NCBI RefSeq assembly: GCF_019443105.1
Contig: NZ_JAHZIJ010000008.1
Coordinates: 62,001-126,000 of the forward strand
Direction of reading: 5' to 3'
DNA from: Paenibacillus oenotherae
GTDB taxonomy: Bacteria; Bacillota; Bacilli; Paenibacillales; Paenibacillaceae
Length of the DNA: 64,000 bases
The position numbers and the translations under genes are program-made. Positions 8,793-16,534 of this stretch are shown piece by piece; position 1 is the stretch's first letter; every line of letters begins with the position of its first letter. The notes below the pieces were generated by a model, which made no database searches, was not told the origin of the DNA, and saw only the letters and a program-made list of their open reading frames with translations.

Positions 8793-9347
8793 ATGGCAAA
8801 CCGGACAGGAACCTATGTCGCCTTTGATGGTTTAGGAGAGACAGATCCTACAAAGTCTGATTTTAAGTATTATGCCACTCTACAAGCTTGGAGTTCGAAC
8901 AAAAACATCCAGTTTTCGCTGACCAACAGTCACGAGAAAACGGATGCGGTACGTGATACAAGTAAACGGGCAACATTGTATGCACGCATTCAGGAACGCT
9001 TAAGAGCATCTAAAAACATGCTTGTTATCCTTAGCAGTAAGACTCGGTTTACCGGAAGCGTTTTATCCTATGAAATTGAACAGGCTATAGACAATTACAA
9101 TATTCCGCTTATTATCGCCTACCCCGAATTCTCATCCATTTTGAACGTGGAGGGCCTCAGTGGCATTTGGCCAAAGGCACTCACCGAACGAATAAATAAG
9201 ACTGGAGTAGAGGCAATCCATATCCCTTTTGCTAAAGAGTGCATTTTGAATGCTATCACGCGTTTTCATGTGAATGGTGAGCATCTTAGCAGTGGGAAGA
9301 ATTATTACAACCGTGAAACGCAAGTCGAATGGGGCCTGATTCGATAA
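8793..9347 (+). CDS. thsB: Thoeris ThsB-like TIR-domain protein
   Basis: 184 residues. The sequence opens with TGTYVAFDGLGETD and continues with YYATLQAW, ARDTS-like AVRDTSKRATL, IQERLRASKNMLVILSSKT and YEIEQAID. This is the MTH538/DUF1863 TIR-like fold of Thoeris ThsB proteins. The Glu in SYEIEQAI (about residue 94) corresponds to the catalytic NADase Glu of TIR proteins. In Thoeris, ThsB senses phage infection and makes an ADP-ribose-derived signal from NAD+. The ATG at 8793 follows a GGGGGG ribosome binding site. The gene ends 8 nt before the start of the macro-domain effector, so the two form one operon. Confidence 0.85.
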   Translation: MANRTGTYVAFDGLGETDPTKSDFKYYATLQAWSSNKNIQFSLTNSHEKTDAVRDTSKRATLYARIQERLRASKNMLVILSSKTRFTGSVLSYEIEQAIDNYNIPLIIAYPEFSSILNVEGLSGIWPKALTERINKTGVEAIHIPFAKECILNAITRFHVNGEHLSSGKNYYNRETQVEWGLIR

Positions 9348-9355
9348 AGGAGAAG

Positions 9356-10192
9356 ATGCAATTGAAAGTCCCGTTTTTCAGTAAAAAGATACTGCATACG
9401 TTCTACGGCTTTCTAAGCGTGATAAGCGTCATCACCTCTATTGTCTTTCTTTTCGTTGAAATAGATCCCAAAAGCAAGGCAGCCATTGGTGGAGGAGCAC
9501 TAGCGTTGCTGGTCCTTGTTTACATCGTAATTTGGGTTCATGGCAATATGCGCCGAAGCATCACACTAACGATTAACACCTCAGAGATTGAGGTAAAGTT
9601 CGGTGATATATTTTCTGAGGAAGCTGATCTGAAAGTAATCGCTTTTAATGAATACTTCGACACACTGGTAGACGAAAAAGTCATCTCAAGTAGTTCACTC
9701 AACGGAATATATATCAAGAAATTCTATCAGGGAAATGTCGCTGTTTTAGACGACATTATTTCTTCTGACACCCACTTGCCAGAAATGATCGTCAGCGAAA
9801 ATGCGGGAAGGACTGCGGGGAAGAAGACTAAATATAAACTTGGAACAATATGCACTGTAGACGACTATCTCCTCACCGCGTTCTCGCGTTTTGATGATAG
9901 AAACAAAGCATATCTCGAAATGAACGACTATATAAACTGCCTGTTGAATTTTTGGAATGAAATAGATAGAGTCTATGCCGGGAGAACAGTTGCCTTGCCT
10001 GTTTTGGGATCTGGGATCACTCGCTTCAGAGGATATGAAAATATATCGGATCAAGAATTACTTGAACTCATTATATGGACATTTAAAGTGAGCCGTATAA
10101 AATTTGCGTATCCTTCTAAGGTGAAAATCGTTGTCTGGCAGAAAAAACAAGAAAAGATAAATCTACTTGCGCTGAAGGACTTAGAATCTTGA
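9356..10192 (+). CDS. thsA: Thoeris type II effector: two TM helices plus macro domain (ThsA-like, DUF6430)
   Basis: About 278 residues. Two hydrophobic helices (about 13-34 and 42-62) are followed by a macro domain (about 80-265) with the loop ALPVLGSGITRFRG (about 213-226). This TM-TM-macro layout is that of the type II Thoeris effector. In the published model that protein binds the His-ADP-ribose signal made by the TIR partner and then damages the membrane. AGGAG at 9348-9352 is only 3 nt from the ATG at 9356 but 9 nt from an in-frame TTG at 9362, so either may be used. An ATG at 9329 lacks a site. Assignment is by architecture and gene order. Confidence 0.83.
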   Translation: MQLKVPFFSKKILHTFYGFLSVISVITSIVFLFVEIDPKSKAAIGGGALALLVLVYIVIWVHGNMRRSITLTINTSEIEVKFGDIFSEEADLKVIAFNEYFDTLVDEKVISSSSLNGIYIKKFYQGNVAVLDDIISSDTHLPEMIVSENAGRTAGKKTKYKLGTICTVDDYLLTAFSRFDDRNKAYLEMNDYINCLLNFWNEIDRVYAGRTVALPVLGSGITRFRGYENISDQELLELIIWTFKVSRIKFAYPSKVKIVVWQKKQEKINLLALKDLES

Positions 10193-10515
10193 AAGTAAGT
10201 ATAAGGACCCAGGCCAAATTATAATGAACAGCTTCCGCTATGTCAGTAGAAGGGGCTAAGCTTATAAAATGCTTCTGTCTCCACGTTGAAGGAGAGCTTG
10301 AACCTGCCGACGGGCTTCCTGTCAGCCAGAGTCAATATGGGATCGCCCGCCCTATCCCTTACCGACACGAAGCTCTCCTTCGGTCGCATGACCTACCCAC
10401 ATCAGTTTTTATGTGTGTATTTCTGCTGAGGAGCGGTTTTCGGGCTAGTGGATTATTTTAGGAACAGTGCCATGAGTGACGGTGAAAAATTAGGATGTTA
10501 GTGATTTAAGTGTAG
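10193..10515. other. Non-coding stretch with a widely spaced inverted repeat
   Basis: GAAGGAGAGCTT (10288-10299) and AAGCTCTCCTTC (10370-10381) are perfect 12-bp inverted arms about 70 bp apart. No ORF with a ribosome binding site was found. Downstream, GCCTCTG (10517-10523) pairs with CAGAGGC (10536-10542). It may be a degenerate small mobile element or a structured terminator region of the Thoeris operon. Confidence 0.35.
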
Positions 10516-10716
10516 AGCCTCTGGATCATAAGTTTCAGAGGCATTGACTTCGTTTACGGGGAGATAACTGAAGCATTTGCGAAGTTCATGGGTTGGACGT
10601 TGTCTGCAATATCCGATGATAAAGGATTAACAAAAAATATGTCGAAGTATATTCCAAAGGAAATTAATGGGGGACGTTACGATGAAAGTATTTTTAAGTT
10701 GGTCAGGAGACGTTAG
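10516..10716 (+). pseudogene. Short coding-like relic overlapping the TIR gene start
   Basis: A frame open from 10516 reads GIDFVYGEITEAFAKFMGWT, then LSAISDDKGLTKNMSKYIPK, and ends at TAG 10714-10716. The composition is protein-like, yet there is no start with a good ribosome binding site. It looks like the C-terminal remnant of a gene that once preceded the TIR gene, overlapping its first 50 nt in another frame. Family unknown. Confidence 0.3.
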
Positions 10717-11560
10717 TAAAAAACTTGCTACTGTATTCCATGACTGGCTACCATCTGTAATTCAATCTGTTGAACCCTACATCTCTTCGGAGGACATTGA
10801 TAAGGGTGCAAGATGGAGTCAAGATGTTGGAAAACAGCTAGAAGAAACCTCTTATGGAATTATTTTTATTACACCGGAAAACATCTCAGCTCCATGGATA
10901 AATTTTGAAGCAGGCGCTCTTTCTAAAGCGATGGATAACTCTCTTGTTTCACCGTTTTTATTTCAAGTTAAAAACTCAGATCTTAGTGGTCCTTTAACAC
11001 AATTTCAAACTACACTATTTGAAAAAGAAGAAATAAAAAAACTACTTTTTAGTGTTAATAAGGCTTGTAGAGATGGAGCTCTAAGCGAGTCACGGTTAGT
11101 TACAGTGTTCGAAAAATGGTGGCCAGACTTAGAGCAGAGACTAACCGAGATTCTTCCGCTTTTAACTAAATCAAAAGAGAGGAAACAAACTTCCGATAAA
11201 CCAATAGATAGTCATGCTGTTAAAACAGAGAAGATGCTTGAGGAAATTTTAGAACTTACCCGGCTTCAACAAAGAATCTTAAGATCGCCGGATGAGTTGT
11301 TTCCAAAAGACTTTCTTGAGTATTTATTGCACAATGCAAATTTTCGACCACATGTATCAAGCCGAGCTCTAATGCACCTTGAAAGAGCATATTCAGAACT
11401 TGAAGCAACCATCGAAAAATATGACTTTTCAGAATCTATTCCCAATCAAGATATATTACCTTTCATAAAAGAACTAGGTGATCCAATAAGGTATCTTGTA
11501 AAAAGAAATGCTCCATTTAATTCTACTAGTAGTAAAAAGTTAATTGAAACAATGAACTAG
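10667..11560 (+). CDS. TIR-domain protein (second TIR of the islet)
   Basis: 297 residues. KVFLSWSGDVSKKLATVFHD, RWSQDVGKQLEETSYGIIFI and WINFEAGALSKA form a canonical bacterial TIR domain in residues 6-150. The Glu in NFEAGA (about 81) is in the catalytic NADase position. The C-terminal half is charged and helical (KTEKMLEEILELTRLQQRIL) with no recognised domain. Such proteins occur alone or as extra sensors in Thoeris loci. Here it lies about 470 bp beyond the Thoeris-like pair on the same strand. Two starts are possible: 10667 (AAAGGA, 6 nt upstream) and 10682 (GGGGGA, 8 nt upstream). A terminator follows immediately. Confidence 0.85.
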   Translation: MGDVTMKVFLSWSGDVSKKLATVFHDWLPSVIQSVEPYISSEDIDKGARWSQDVGKQLEETSYGIIFITPENISAPWINFEAGALSKAMDNSLVSPFLFQVKNSDLSGPLTQFQTTLFEKEEIKKLLFSVNKACRDGALSESRLVTVFEKWWPDLEQRLTEILPLLTKSKERKQTSDKPIDSHAVKTEKMLEEILELTRLQQRILRSPDELFPKDFLEYLLHNANFRPHVSSRALMHLERAYSELEATIEKYDFSESIPNQDILPFIKELGDPIRYLVKRNAPFNSTSSKKLIETMN

Positions 11561-11579
11561 CATCCGGGATGCTTTTTTC
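11559..11579 (+). terminator. Intrinsic terminator of the TIR gene
   Basis: AGCATC (11559-11564) and GATGCT (11568-11573) form a 6-bp stem, followed by six T residues. It overlaps the stop codon of the TIR gene. Confidence 0.8.
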
Positions 11580-11758
11580 TATTATTTCAAGGTGATTCAA
11601 GAAGTCGGATACTTCAGATTTCACGCATCGCATCTTAGTGCTGCTTGCTTTGTCTCAAGCATTTGGTTGGATACCAATAAGGATAAAACACCTGAATTGA
11701 CCAAGCCTGCCAAAGCCGAAGCGGAGAAGTTCAAGGCGGATTGGGTGCTTTTTGAGTT

Positions 11759-11800
11759 CGCTCTATTTTTGATACGGGGAACCGTATCAAAAATAGAGCG
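11759..11800. repeat. 19-bp perfect inverted repeat
   Basis: The arm beginning CGCTCTATTTTTGATACGG (11759-11777) is repeated inverted at 11782-11800 around the tetraloop GGAA. Similar ATTGGGTGC sequences sit on both sides. No U-tract follows in either direction. It resembles a snap-back duplication or a small MITE-like hairpin; no function can be assigned. Confidence 0.75.
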
Positions 11801-11860
11801 AAAAATTGGGTGCCGGTTTGCTGGGATTGTTGGGTAACATGTGGAATAGTGGATTTTGGG

Positions 11861-11896
11861 AGCCCCCGAGACTGTTGATCTCAGGGGCTAATTTTT
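11861..11896 (+). terminator. Terminator-like hairpin
   Basis: AGCCCC-C-GAGA pairs with TCTC-A-GGGGCT around CTGTTGA, with one internal mismatch, followed by AATTTTT. It terminates whatever is transcribed through 11.6-11.86 kb, although no convincing gene is present there. Confidence 0.6.
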
Positions 11897-12053
11897 GACT
11901 AGAAATTGGCCACTATTTTCCATGGTCATGGTAAGATGAGAAGTAATATCGTAGTTCGCTCACAAGGCATATTGGGAAATAATATTCAAATTTACGAATA
12001 AGATATTAGACGAAATACTTGAAAATCAGAAAATCAAAGGAGATTTAAGAGAA

Positions 12054-12679
12054 ATGTTTATTGAATTTGAAACATCTGAAAAAGGATTAATAAAGAATTC
12101 CCAGAGATAATGTTCGATGAATGTACTTGAATATACCCACTTGATTCTATTGAATTGGATTGCCCTTTAACAGAGGAGATTGAGAATCAACTCAAATCCA
12201 AATACCATGTGGAAGACGATCAAATAATAATTGCGAGATTAGAAATAACTGAGTTTCCAGATGAGTGGAAAGAAGAAATGGAAACTTCTTGGCATAACTG
12301 GTTGGATGCTCTAGATGGGGATCACGCTATAGTTGGAGCAAGGGCAGATCAAATAGTAGACGAGGATATTTATGAAGAAGATTTCTATTATGGAAGTTTG
12401 TATTATATTTGGAGGTTAGATGTTCACCCTAATTTTAGGGGGGAAGAGATCGGAATAAAGTTGATTAACTATACATTTAAGCATTTGTTAAGAAATGCTC
12501 AAGGTATTGTTTTCTTGATAGCTAAGCCAATGCAGTCAAGGCTTTCAAAAACTCAAATAAACTTCAACAGTTCAAGTAGACTATCAAAATATTACAGACG
12601 TTGTGGGTTTAAAAGAGTATCGAAAGAAAGAAGTAAATCAATTTTGATGGAAGTTCAAGTACATGAAATAAAAATTTGA
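12054..12679 (+). pseudogene. GNAT-family N-acetyltransferase, N-terminus frameshifted and interrupted
   Basis: The start at 12054 (MFIEFETSEKGLIK, with AAAGGAG upstream) runs into a stop after 18 codons. The matching continuation EFPEIMFDECT lies in another frame from 12095, meets TGA at 12128-12130, then resumes as IYPLDSIELDCPLTEE and stays open to 12679. One indel near 12095 plus one nonsense change would therefore restore a gene of about 208 codons. The C-terminal part has a GNAT-like acetyl-CoA region: WRLDVHPNFRGEEIGIKLI (R/Q-x-x-G-x-G/A pattern partly degenerate). A TTG at 12155 could still give a 174-residue product. Substrate unknown. Confidence 0.6.
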
Positions 12680-12796
12680 AATAAAGAAATTAAACGCGTC
12701 GTCTAATACCGACATCCCCACTGCCTGCCGCCGCTTGGTTCAGTAAGTCGTTAAATGATAGTGTTGGGAGATTACTAAAACAAAGGGAGCTATTTC

Positions 12797-13369
12797 ATGG
12801 GCATGTTTGAAGAATTTGAGGCAAAGAAGGCTGCTGGAGAAGCACTTTCTTTAGATGATCTTACTAAAGAACATCTCAAAACGATGTTTATTAATGAGCA
12901 GAAATCAGATTATATGATTTCTCAACTTTTTGAAGTAAAAGAATCAAAAATTACGTACAGACGTAAGAAATACGGAATTACTATTAGAAATTCAATACTT
13001 GATGATTATTTACTTGTTAAAACTGACCATGCACAAGAAATAAATAACAAAGTAAAGGCTGAACTTTTAGTTGAAGGAAACGTAACAATGATTGCAAAAG
13101 CCATTACTCATTTTGCATTTAGAAATGGTCCGGTTGAAGATATGCATGCACATCCAAATAATCAACTCTCAGAAATAGACATGGAGACTCTAAATAAATT
13201 CATGGTGAATAGAATAGCATACATTGTTAAATTAATAATTGAAGAACGATGGATCGAACTTGATTTTTTGATAAGGAATACTGATCGGTGGTACGGGCAT
13301 CGATGGGATGAAGCTATTCCTGATGATGGGAATACGAGAAAAATAATTGAGTTAATGTTAAAGAAATAG
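12797..13369 (+). CDS. Unassigned protein with N-terminal HTH
   Basis: 190 residues. The segment LTKEHLKTMFINEQKSDYMI followed by SQLFEVKESKITYRRKKYGI has the spacing of a helix-turn-helix found at the N-terminus of many small Bacillota proteins, suggesting DNA binding at about residues 22-60. The remainder has no motif I recognise: a histidine-containing stretch (DMHAHPNNQLSEID) and a Trp-rich C-terminal third (ERWIELDFLIRNTDRWYGHRWDE). There is no signal peptide and no membrane helix. GGGAG precedes the ATG. It is AT-rich and lies 40 bp upstream of another unassigned gene, so the two are probably co-transcribed. Confidence 0.65.
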   Translation: MGMFEEFEAKKAAGEALSLDDLTKEHLKTMFINEQKSDYMISQLFEVKESKITYRRKKYGITIRNSILDDYLLVKTDHAQEINNKVKAELLVEGNVTMIAKAITHFAFRNGPVEDMHAHPNNQLSEIDMETLNKFMVNRIAYIVKLIIEERWIELDFLIRNTDRWYGHRWDEAIPDDGNTRKIIELMLKK

Positions 13370-13409
13370 TATTACCCTAGCAGAGCAAAGGCAAGAAGGA
13401 GGAGATCAT

Positions 13410-13922
13410 ATGAGCGGTACACGGTGGTTGTACATTAATAAAGAATTAAAGGTTATTAAGATTCCAAGTCCTAAGAATCACATATATAAACCTATTAAAG
13501 AGTGGGCTGGACAAGAAGTTCTAAAAATCCTTTTGTTTTACAAGACCAAAGATAGAAAACCATCAAAATTATTAATGATTGAATTTGACAGAATAACCTT
13601 GGATAGTAATGGGGGATATCAATTAACAGATGAGCTAGTACATGAAGCGATGTATAATTTTCTTGAATTTGGTTTTTCTACAACTGAAGAGCTCGCCCAA
13701 AGAGATTCGCCACCAGCGATACCGAGGGCCCCAATTTTACCAAAACCTGAAGAAAAAAAGGCACTATATAATTATCTTCAAAACCAGAATAAGACTTTAT
13801 TTATGGATGCCCCTTACATTTTAGAATCAAGAATAAATGCATTGAATCAAATCTACAAAGAGAATTTAGACTTAGTAAAACAATCACAGAAATTAAGGAA
13901 GAAAATTGAAGGAAATTCATAA
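13410..13922 (+). CDS. Unassigned protein
   Basis: 170 residues with an excellent ribosome binding site (GGAGGAG, 6 nt before the ATG). The N-terminal half looks like a small beta-rich domain (TRWLYINKELKVIKIPSPK, LLMIEFDRITLDSNGGYQL). A proline-rich linker (PPAIPRAPILPKPEEKK) follows, then a charged helix at the C-terminus (YKENLDLVKQSQKLRKKIEG). No catalytic motif, signal peptide or membrane segment was seen. I do not recognise the family. It follows the HTH protein by 40 bp and is the last gene of the islet before the right-hand direct repeat. Confidence 0.65.
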   Translation: MSGTRWLYINKELKVIKIPSPKNHIYKPIKEWAGQEVLKILLFYKTKDRKPSKLLMIEFDRITLDSNGGYQLTDELVHEAMYNFLEFGFSTTEELAQRDSPPAIPRAPILPKPEEKKALYNYLQNQNKTLFMDAPYILESRINALNQIYKENLDLVKQSQKLRKKIEGNS

Positions 13923-14235
13923 AAGGCGCTGACATCCTATACACTATATTCACGCATAGGGGCCATAAAGAATTGACCGATAAGATTGCACAAGAGAAAT
14001 TCCACAGGTGAAGTGTCTTAGACAGTCGCAGTAAATTTGAATTTGATCTTAGTACAGTGAGCTGGCTGCGGCAAGCTCCTTTCGCATTTTTCGCCGATAG
14101 ACCCGTTAAGTTGAACCTTACCCTAAGTAACGGCTACAATTTTCGCATTAAACGCTTGCTGGGTGTGGAAACGTGCTCCCGAGGGACAGGATGATATTGG
14201 TTTTCACCTCGGGGGCAACCTTTCGCGCAGGCGAA
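13923..14235. other. Intergenic stretch with direct repeat and hairpin
   Basis: Holds the right copy of the 47-bp repeat (14083-14129). It also holds a hairpin TGCTCCCGAGG (about 14173-14183) / CCTCGGGGGCA (about 14206-14216), with one wobble pair, located at the 3' end of the minus-strand SDR gene. No gene seen. Confidence 0.5.
14083..14129. repeat. 47-bp imperfect direct repeat, right copy
   Basis: Matches 8654-8700 with four mismatches and the same orientation. It marks the right border of the AT-rich islet. Both copies can be read as AFFADxPVKLNL on the plus strand, so they might also derive from a duplicated coding end. Confidence 0.65.
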
Positions 14236-15102
14236 CTACAGCGAGTTGTTTGGACTAGTGGAGAATTCGTGTTCATAAACCCCATTAACCCTTTCCAAAA
14301 TGTTCCCCGCTTGATCTTCAAATTTTAATTCCGCAACCTGACCTTTCAGCAAAAACACGCCGGTTTCATTCCGGTGTTGCCCGAGGGCGCCTTCATACAG
14401 CTTGTTGGCGCCGTGGGTTGGCGGAGAGAAGAACAGTTTCATCAGCAGGGTAACCACTAGGGGAAGTCCGGATTTCATCCCTTTTCTTAGCGTGTTGTTG
14501 CCACCCGGGTCAACGCTGCGGATCTTGATATCATCCTTGGCAAGCTGCGGCGCGATGGCTTGAGTCCACAGGGAGAGCGCTAACTTGGAGGCGGCATAAG
14601 GGCCAAGCAGCTTGCGGAAGGTTTTAGGGCGCTCCAGGCTTTCGATAGTAAACTCTTTCGTAAATTTTAGAGCTGAAGATGAGGTGTTGATCACCGTTTT
14701 TAAGCGACCACCTTTTATGAGTTCCTTCAATTCCATCAGAATGATATACGGAACGACTGTCATCAGCTCATAATGATACTCGCGTCCTTGTTTCGAATAG
14801 CTTAGCTTGGAAAAGGATCCTCCGGCGTTGTTGAACAAAATATCGATCCGCTGCTCCTTGCTTTTGATTTCTTCCAAAACCCGTCTCAAGCTGGCATAAT
14901 CGGCAAGATCATCCGTCTTATAAATGCGAAGCCATCCCCTCTGAACTGCTTCTTGGATCATCCTGTCTTCCGTCGGAAAGTCGGAACGGTTCAAAGCAAT
15001 CACTTGCCAGTTTTCCGACAGCAATTTCCGGGTTAATGCCAACCCGATCCCTGCGCTTGCGCCCGTAATCGCGGCGATATTTTCACGTTGTTCCTTATCC
15101 AT
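14236..15102 (-). CDS. SDR-family NAD(P)-dependent oxidoreductase
   Basis: 288 residues. TGASAGIG near the N-terminus is the Rossmann glycine motif, NNAGG is the conserved structural motif, and YAASK supplies the catalytic Tyr and Lys, with the Ser in NTSSSALK upstream. The substrate is unknown; the length and C-terminal PPTHGANKLYEGALG resemble the retinol-dehydrogenase-like branch. A GGAGGAGGAG ribosome binding site precedes the ATG. The gene is divergent from a MerR regulator across a region with two dyad elements, so it is probably that regulator's target. Confidence 0.88.
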   Translation of the reverse strand: MDKEQRENIAAITGASAGIGLALTRKLLSENWQVIALNRSDFPTEDRMIQEAVQRGWLRIYKTDDLADYASLRRVLEEIKSKEQRIDILFNNAGGSFSKLSYSKQGREYHYELMTVVPYIILMELKELIKGGRLKTVINTSSSALKFTKEFTIESLERPKTFRKLLGPYAASKLALSLWTQAIAPQLAKDDIKIRSVDPGGNNTLRKGMKSGLPLVVTLLMKLFFSPPTHGANKLYEGALGQHRNETGVFLLKGQVAELKFEDQAGNILERVNGVYEHEFSTSPNNSL

Positions 15103-15158
15103 TGCATGTCTCCTCCTCCTGATATCGGGATATTTCTCCTGCTAATGCTCACTCTATA

Positions 15159-15178
15159 ACTTGGAGTCGACTCCAAGT
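15159..15178. promoter_or_regulatory. 20-bp perfect palindrome, MerR operator on the SDR side
   Basis: ACTTGGAGTCGACTCCAAGT is a perfect palindrome. On the minus strand it lies between TTGACT and TATAGA, in the spacer of the SDR promoter. Placement inside the spacer is characteristic of MerR-type control. Confidence 0.75.
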
Positions 15179-15218
15179 CAATACTGAAAAACCAAGTTCT
15201 GTCCAAAGGATAAGGGAC

Positions 15219-15249
15219 TTGACTTGGAGCCAGCACCAAGATGTATAAT
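15219..15249 (+). promoter_or_regulatory. MerR-type promoter with 19-bp spacer
   Basis: TTGACT (15219-15224), a 19-bp spacer and TATAAT (15244-15249). The spacer holds the dyad CTTGG...CCAAG (15223-15240). An over-long spacer with an operator inside is the hallmark of MerR-activated promoters, and this one drives the merR gene itself. Confidence 0.8.
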
Positions 15250-15281
15250 GCAAAAAAAAGCAGTCTCTGGGAGGGAACAGG

Positions 15282-15782
15282 ATGAAGGAAGCGCAGACTT
15301 TTACGATAAAGCAAACCGCCAACCAAACCGGAATTTCTGAAGATACGATTCGTTATTACGAGAAGATCGCTCTACTCCGCCGGGCTGAACGGAAGGATAA
15401 CGGGCACCGCATCTACCGGCAGGAGGACATCGATACGATCCAGCTGATATCTTGTCTGAAAAAAACGGGGATGCCGCTGGATGAAATGCGGCCTTTCCTG
15501 GCGGTCTCCACTGATGCTGATCCCGCGGAATATCCCGAACTGGTGGAGCTCCTAAGGAGCCACCGGGAAAATATCGTCAGCCAAATCGCCTCTCTGCAGC
15601 AGGTTGTCGATTTTATCGATATGAAGTTGGAGAATGGAAGATACCGGCGGGACTGCTCGGAAGAAATTCAGGATGGCATGTCCGAAGACAGGATGGAAGA
15701 ACCCAAACCCAAGTCGGTCTCGACTGTTCAGATGAGTTATTTTTCCGTATCCGCCGGAACGGGCAAGTCACCGACACTATAA
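15282..15782 (+). CDS. MerR-family transcriptional regulator
   Basis: 166 residues. FTIKQTANQTGISEDTIRYY is the MerR winged-helix DNA-binding start, followed by EKIALLRRAERKDNGHRIYR and DIDTIQLISCLKKTGMPLDEMR. A coiled-coil dimerisation helix (about 88-118) comes next. The C-terminal tail is short and contains a single cysteine (RRDCSEEIQ), so no metal-binding signature of the MerR/CueR kind is present. This is more like the SDR-linked or small-molecule MerR subgroup. Operator dyads lie in both divergent promoters. Confidence 0.88.
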   Translation: MKEAQTFTIKQTANQTGISEDTIRYYEKIALLRRAERKDNGHRIYRQEDIDTIQLISCLKKTGMPLDEMRPFLAVSTDADPAEYPELVELLRSHRENIVSQIASLQQVVDFIDMKLENGRYRRDCSEEIQDGMSEDRMEEPKPKSVSTVQMSYFSVSAGTGKSPTL

Positions 15783-15976
15783 GATAATCGCGGAATAGCA
15801 GGGGGGATTACCAGCGGCTGCTTCATCTCATAAACTGCTGCAGACAGGCACCATCAATTGTCAGGTCATATCTTACAATTGATGGTGCATCTTGAGGTTC
15901 TGTTTGCGGCTGCCGTTGTTCGTTGAAGCAACGGAGGATCGTTGGGACAGTCACGCTTCAGTAAGTAAATACGAGG

Positions 15977-16534
15977 TTATTCTGCGAATTTCCATTCTGA
16001 AAAGATATTCATTTTTGTATATAATTCTTCGTGATCGATAGGTATTTTGCTCTCAATCCACCAGGTTACCACACCAAGCACGGCTCCGATGTGGGCCTCT
16101 ATTTTAATTTGCATGTCGATGGAATTCTCTTCAGTCAAATTATGCTGGGCCAAGTATACCTTCAAGCCCCTCCCCATCTCTCTTCGCAGCAGATTTCTCA
16201 AGGAATCCCTCTCTTCGGCTAAAAGAAGGGAAAACAATTTCTTATGTTTCATTGCTAAAGAAAGTAATTCCCTAAAATTATCGGATGGAGAAAAGGATAC
16301 ATCGTCAAGGTCCTTAAATTCTTCATCAGCAATTTGTTGCATAGCACGTGAAAGCAAATCGAATTTGTCCTGAAAATGGGTGTAGAACGTAGTTCGATGT
16401 ACCATCGCCAGATCACAGATCTGCTTCACCGTTATATTCCCAAACGGCTGTTTTTCCATTAAATCTAACAGGGCATTGTATAAAAGCTTATGAGTTCGTC
16501 TGACTCGAAGGTCTTCGGTTGTTTTATTGTCCAT
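15977..16534 (-). CDS. TetR/AcrR-family regulator
   Basis: 185 residues. The N-terminal HTH (LLYNALLDLMEKQPFGNITV, VKQICDLAMVHRTTFYTHFQ) covers residues 15-55 and ends in the typical F-Y-x-H-F turn. The C-terminal ligand domain is of the type common in Bacillota (KHKKLFSLLLAEERDSLRNLL). It is divergent from the flavoenzyme gene at 16670 and probably represses it. An imperfect dyad TGCATCT...AGATGTA lies in the gap near 16627-16649. Confidence 0.87.
   Translation of the reverse strand: MDNKTTEDLRVRRTHKLLYNALLDLMEKQPFGNITVKQICDLAMVHRTTFYTHFQDKFDLLSRAMQQIADEEFKDLDDVSFSPSDNFRELLSLAMKHKKLFSLLLAEERDSLRNLLRREMGRGLKVYLAQHNLTEENSIDMQIKIEAHIGAVLGVVTWWIESKIPIDHEELYTKMNIFSEWKFAE

Noticed and set aside
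10240-10461. 73-codon ORF between the Thoeris-like effector and the TIR gene
   Set aside because: It spans the 12-bp inverted repeat, has no ribosome binding site and shows no protein-like conservation pattern.
11592-11837. 81-codon ORF after the TIR gene
   Set aside because: It has no ribosome binding site, starts next to a terminator and its C-terminus runs through the 19-bp hairpin. Not counted as a gene, though part may be a relic.
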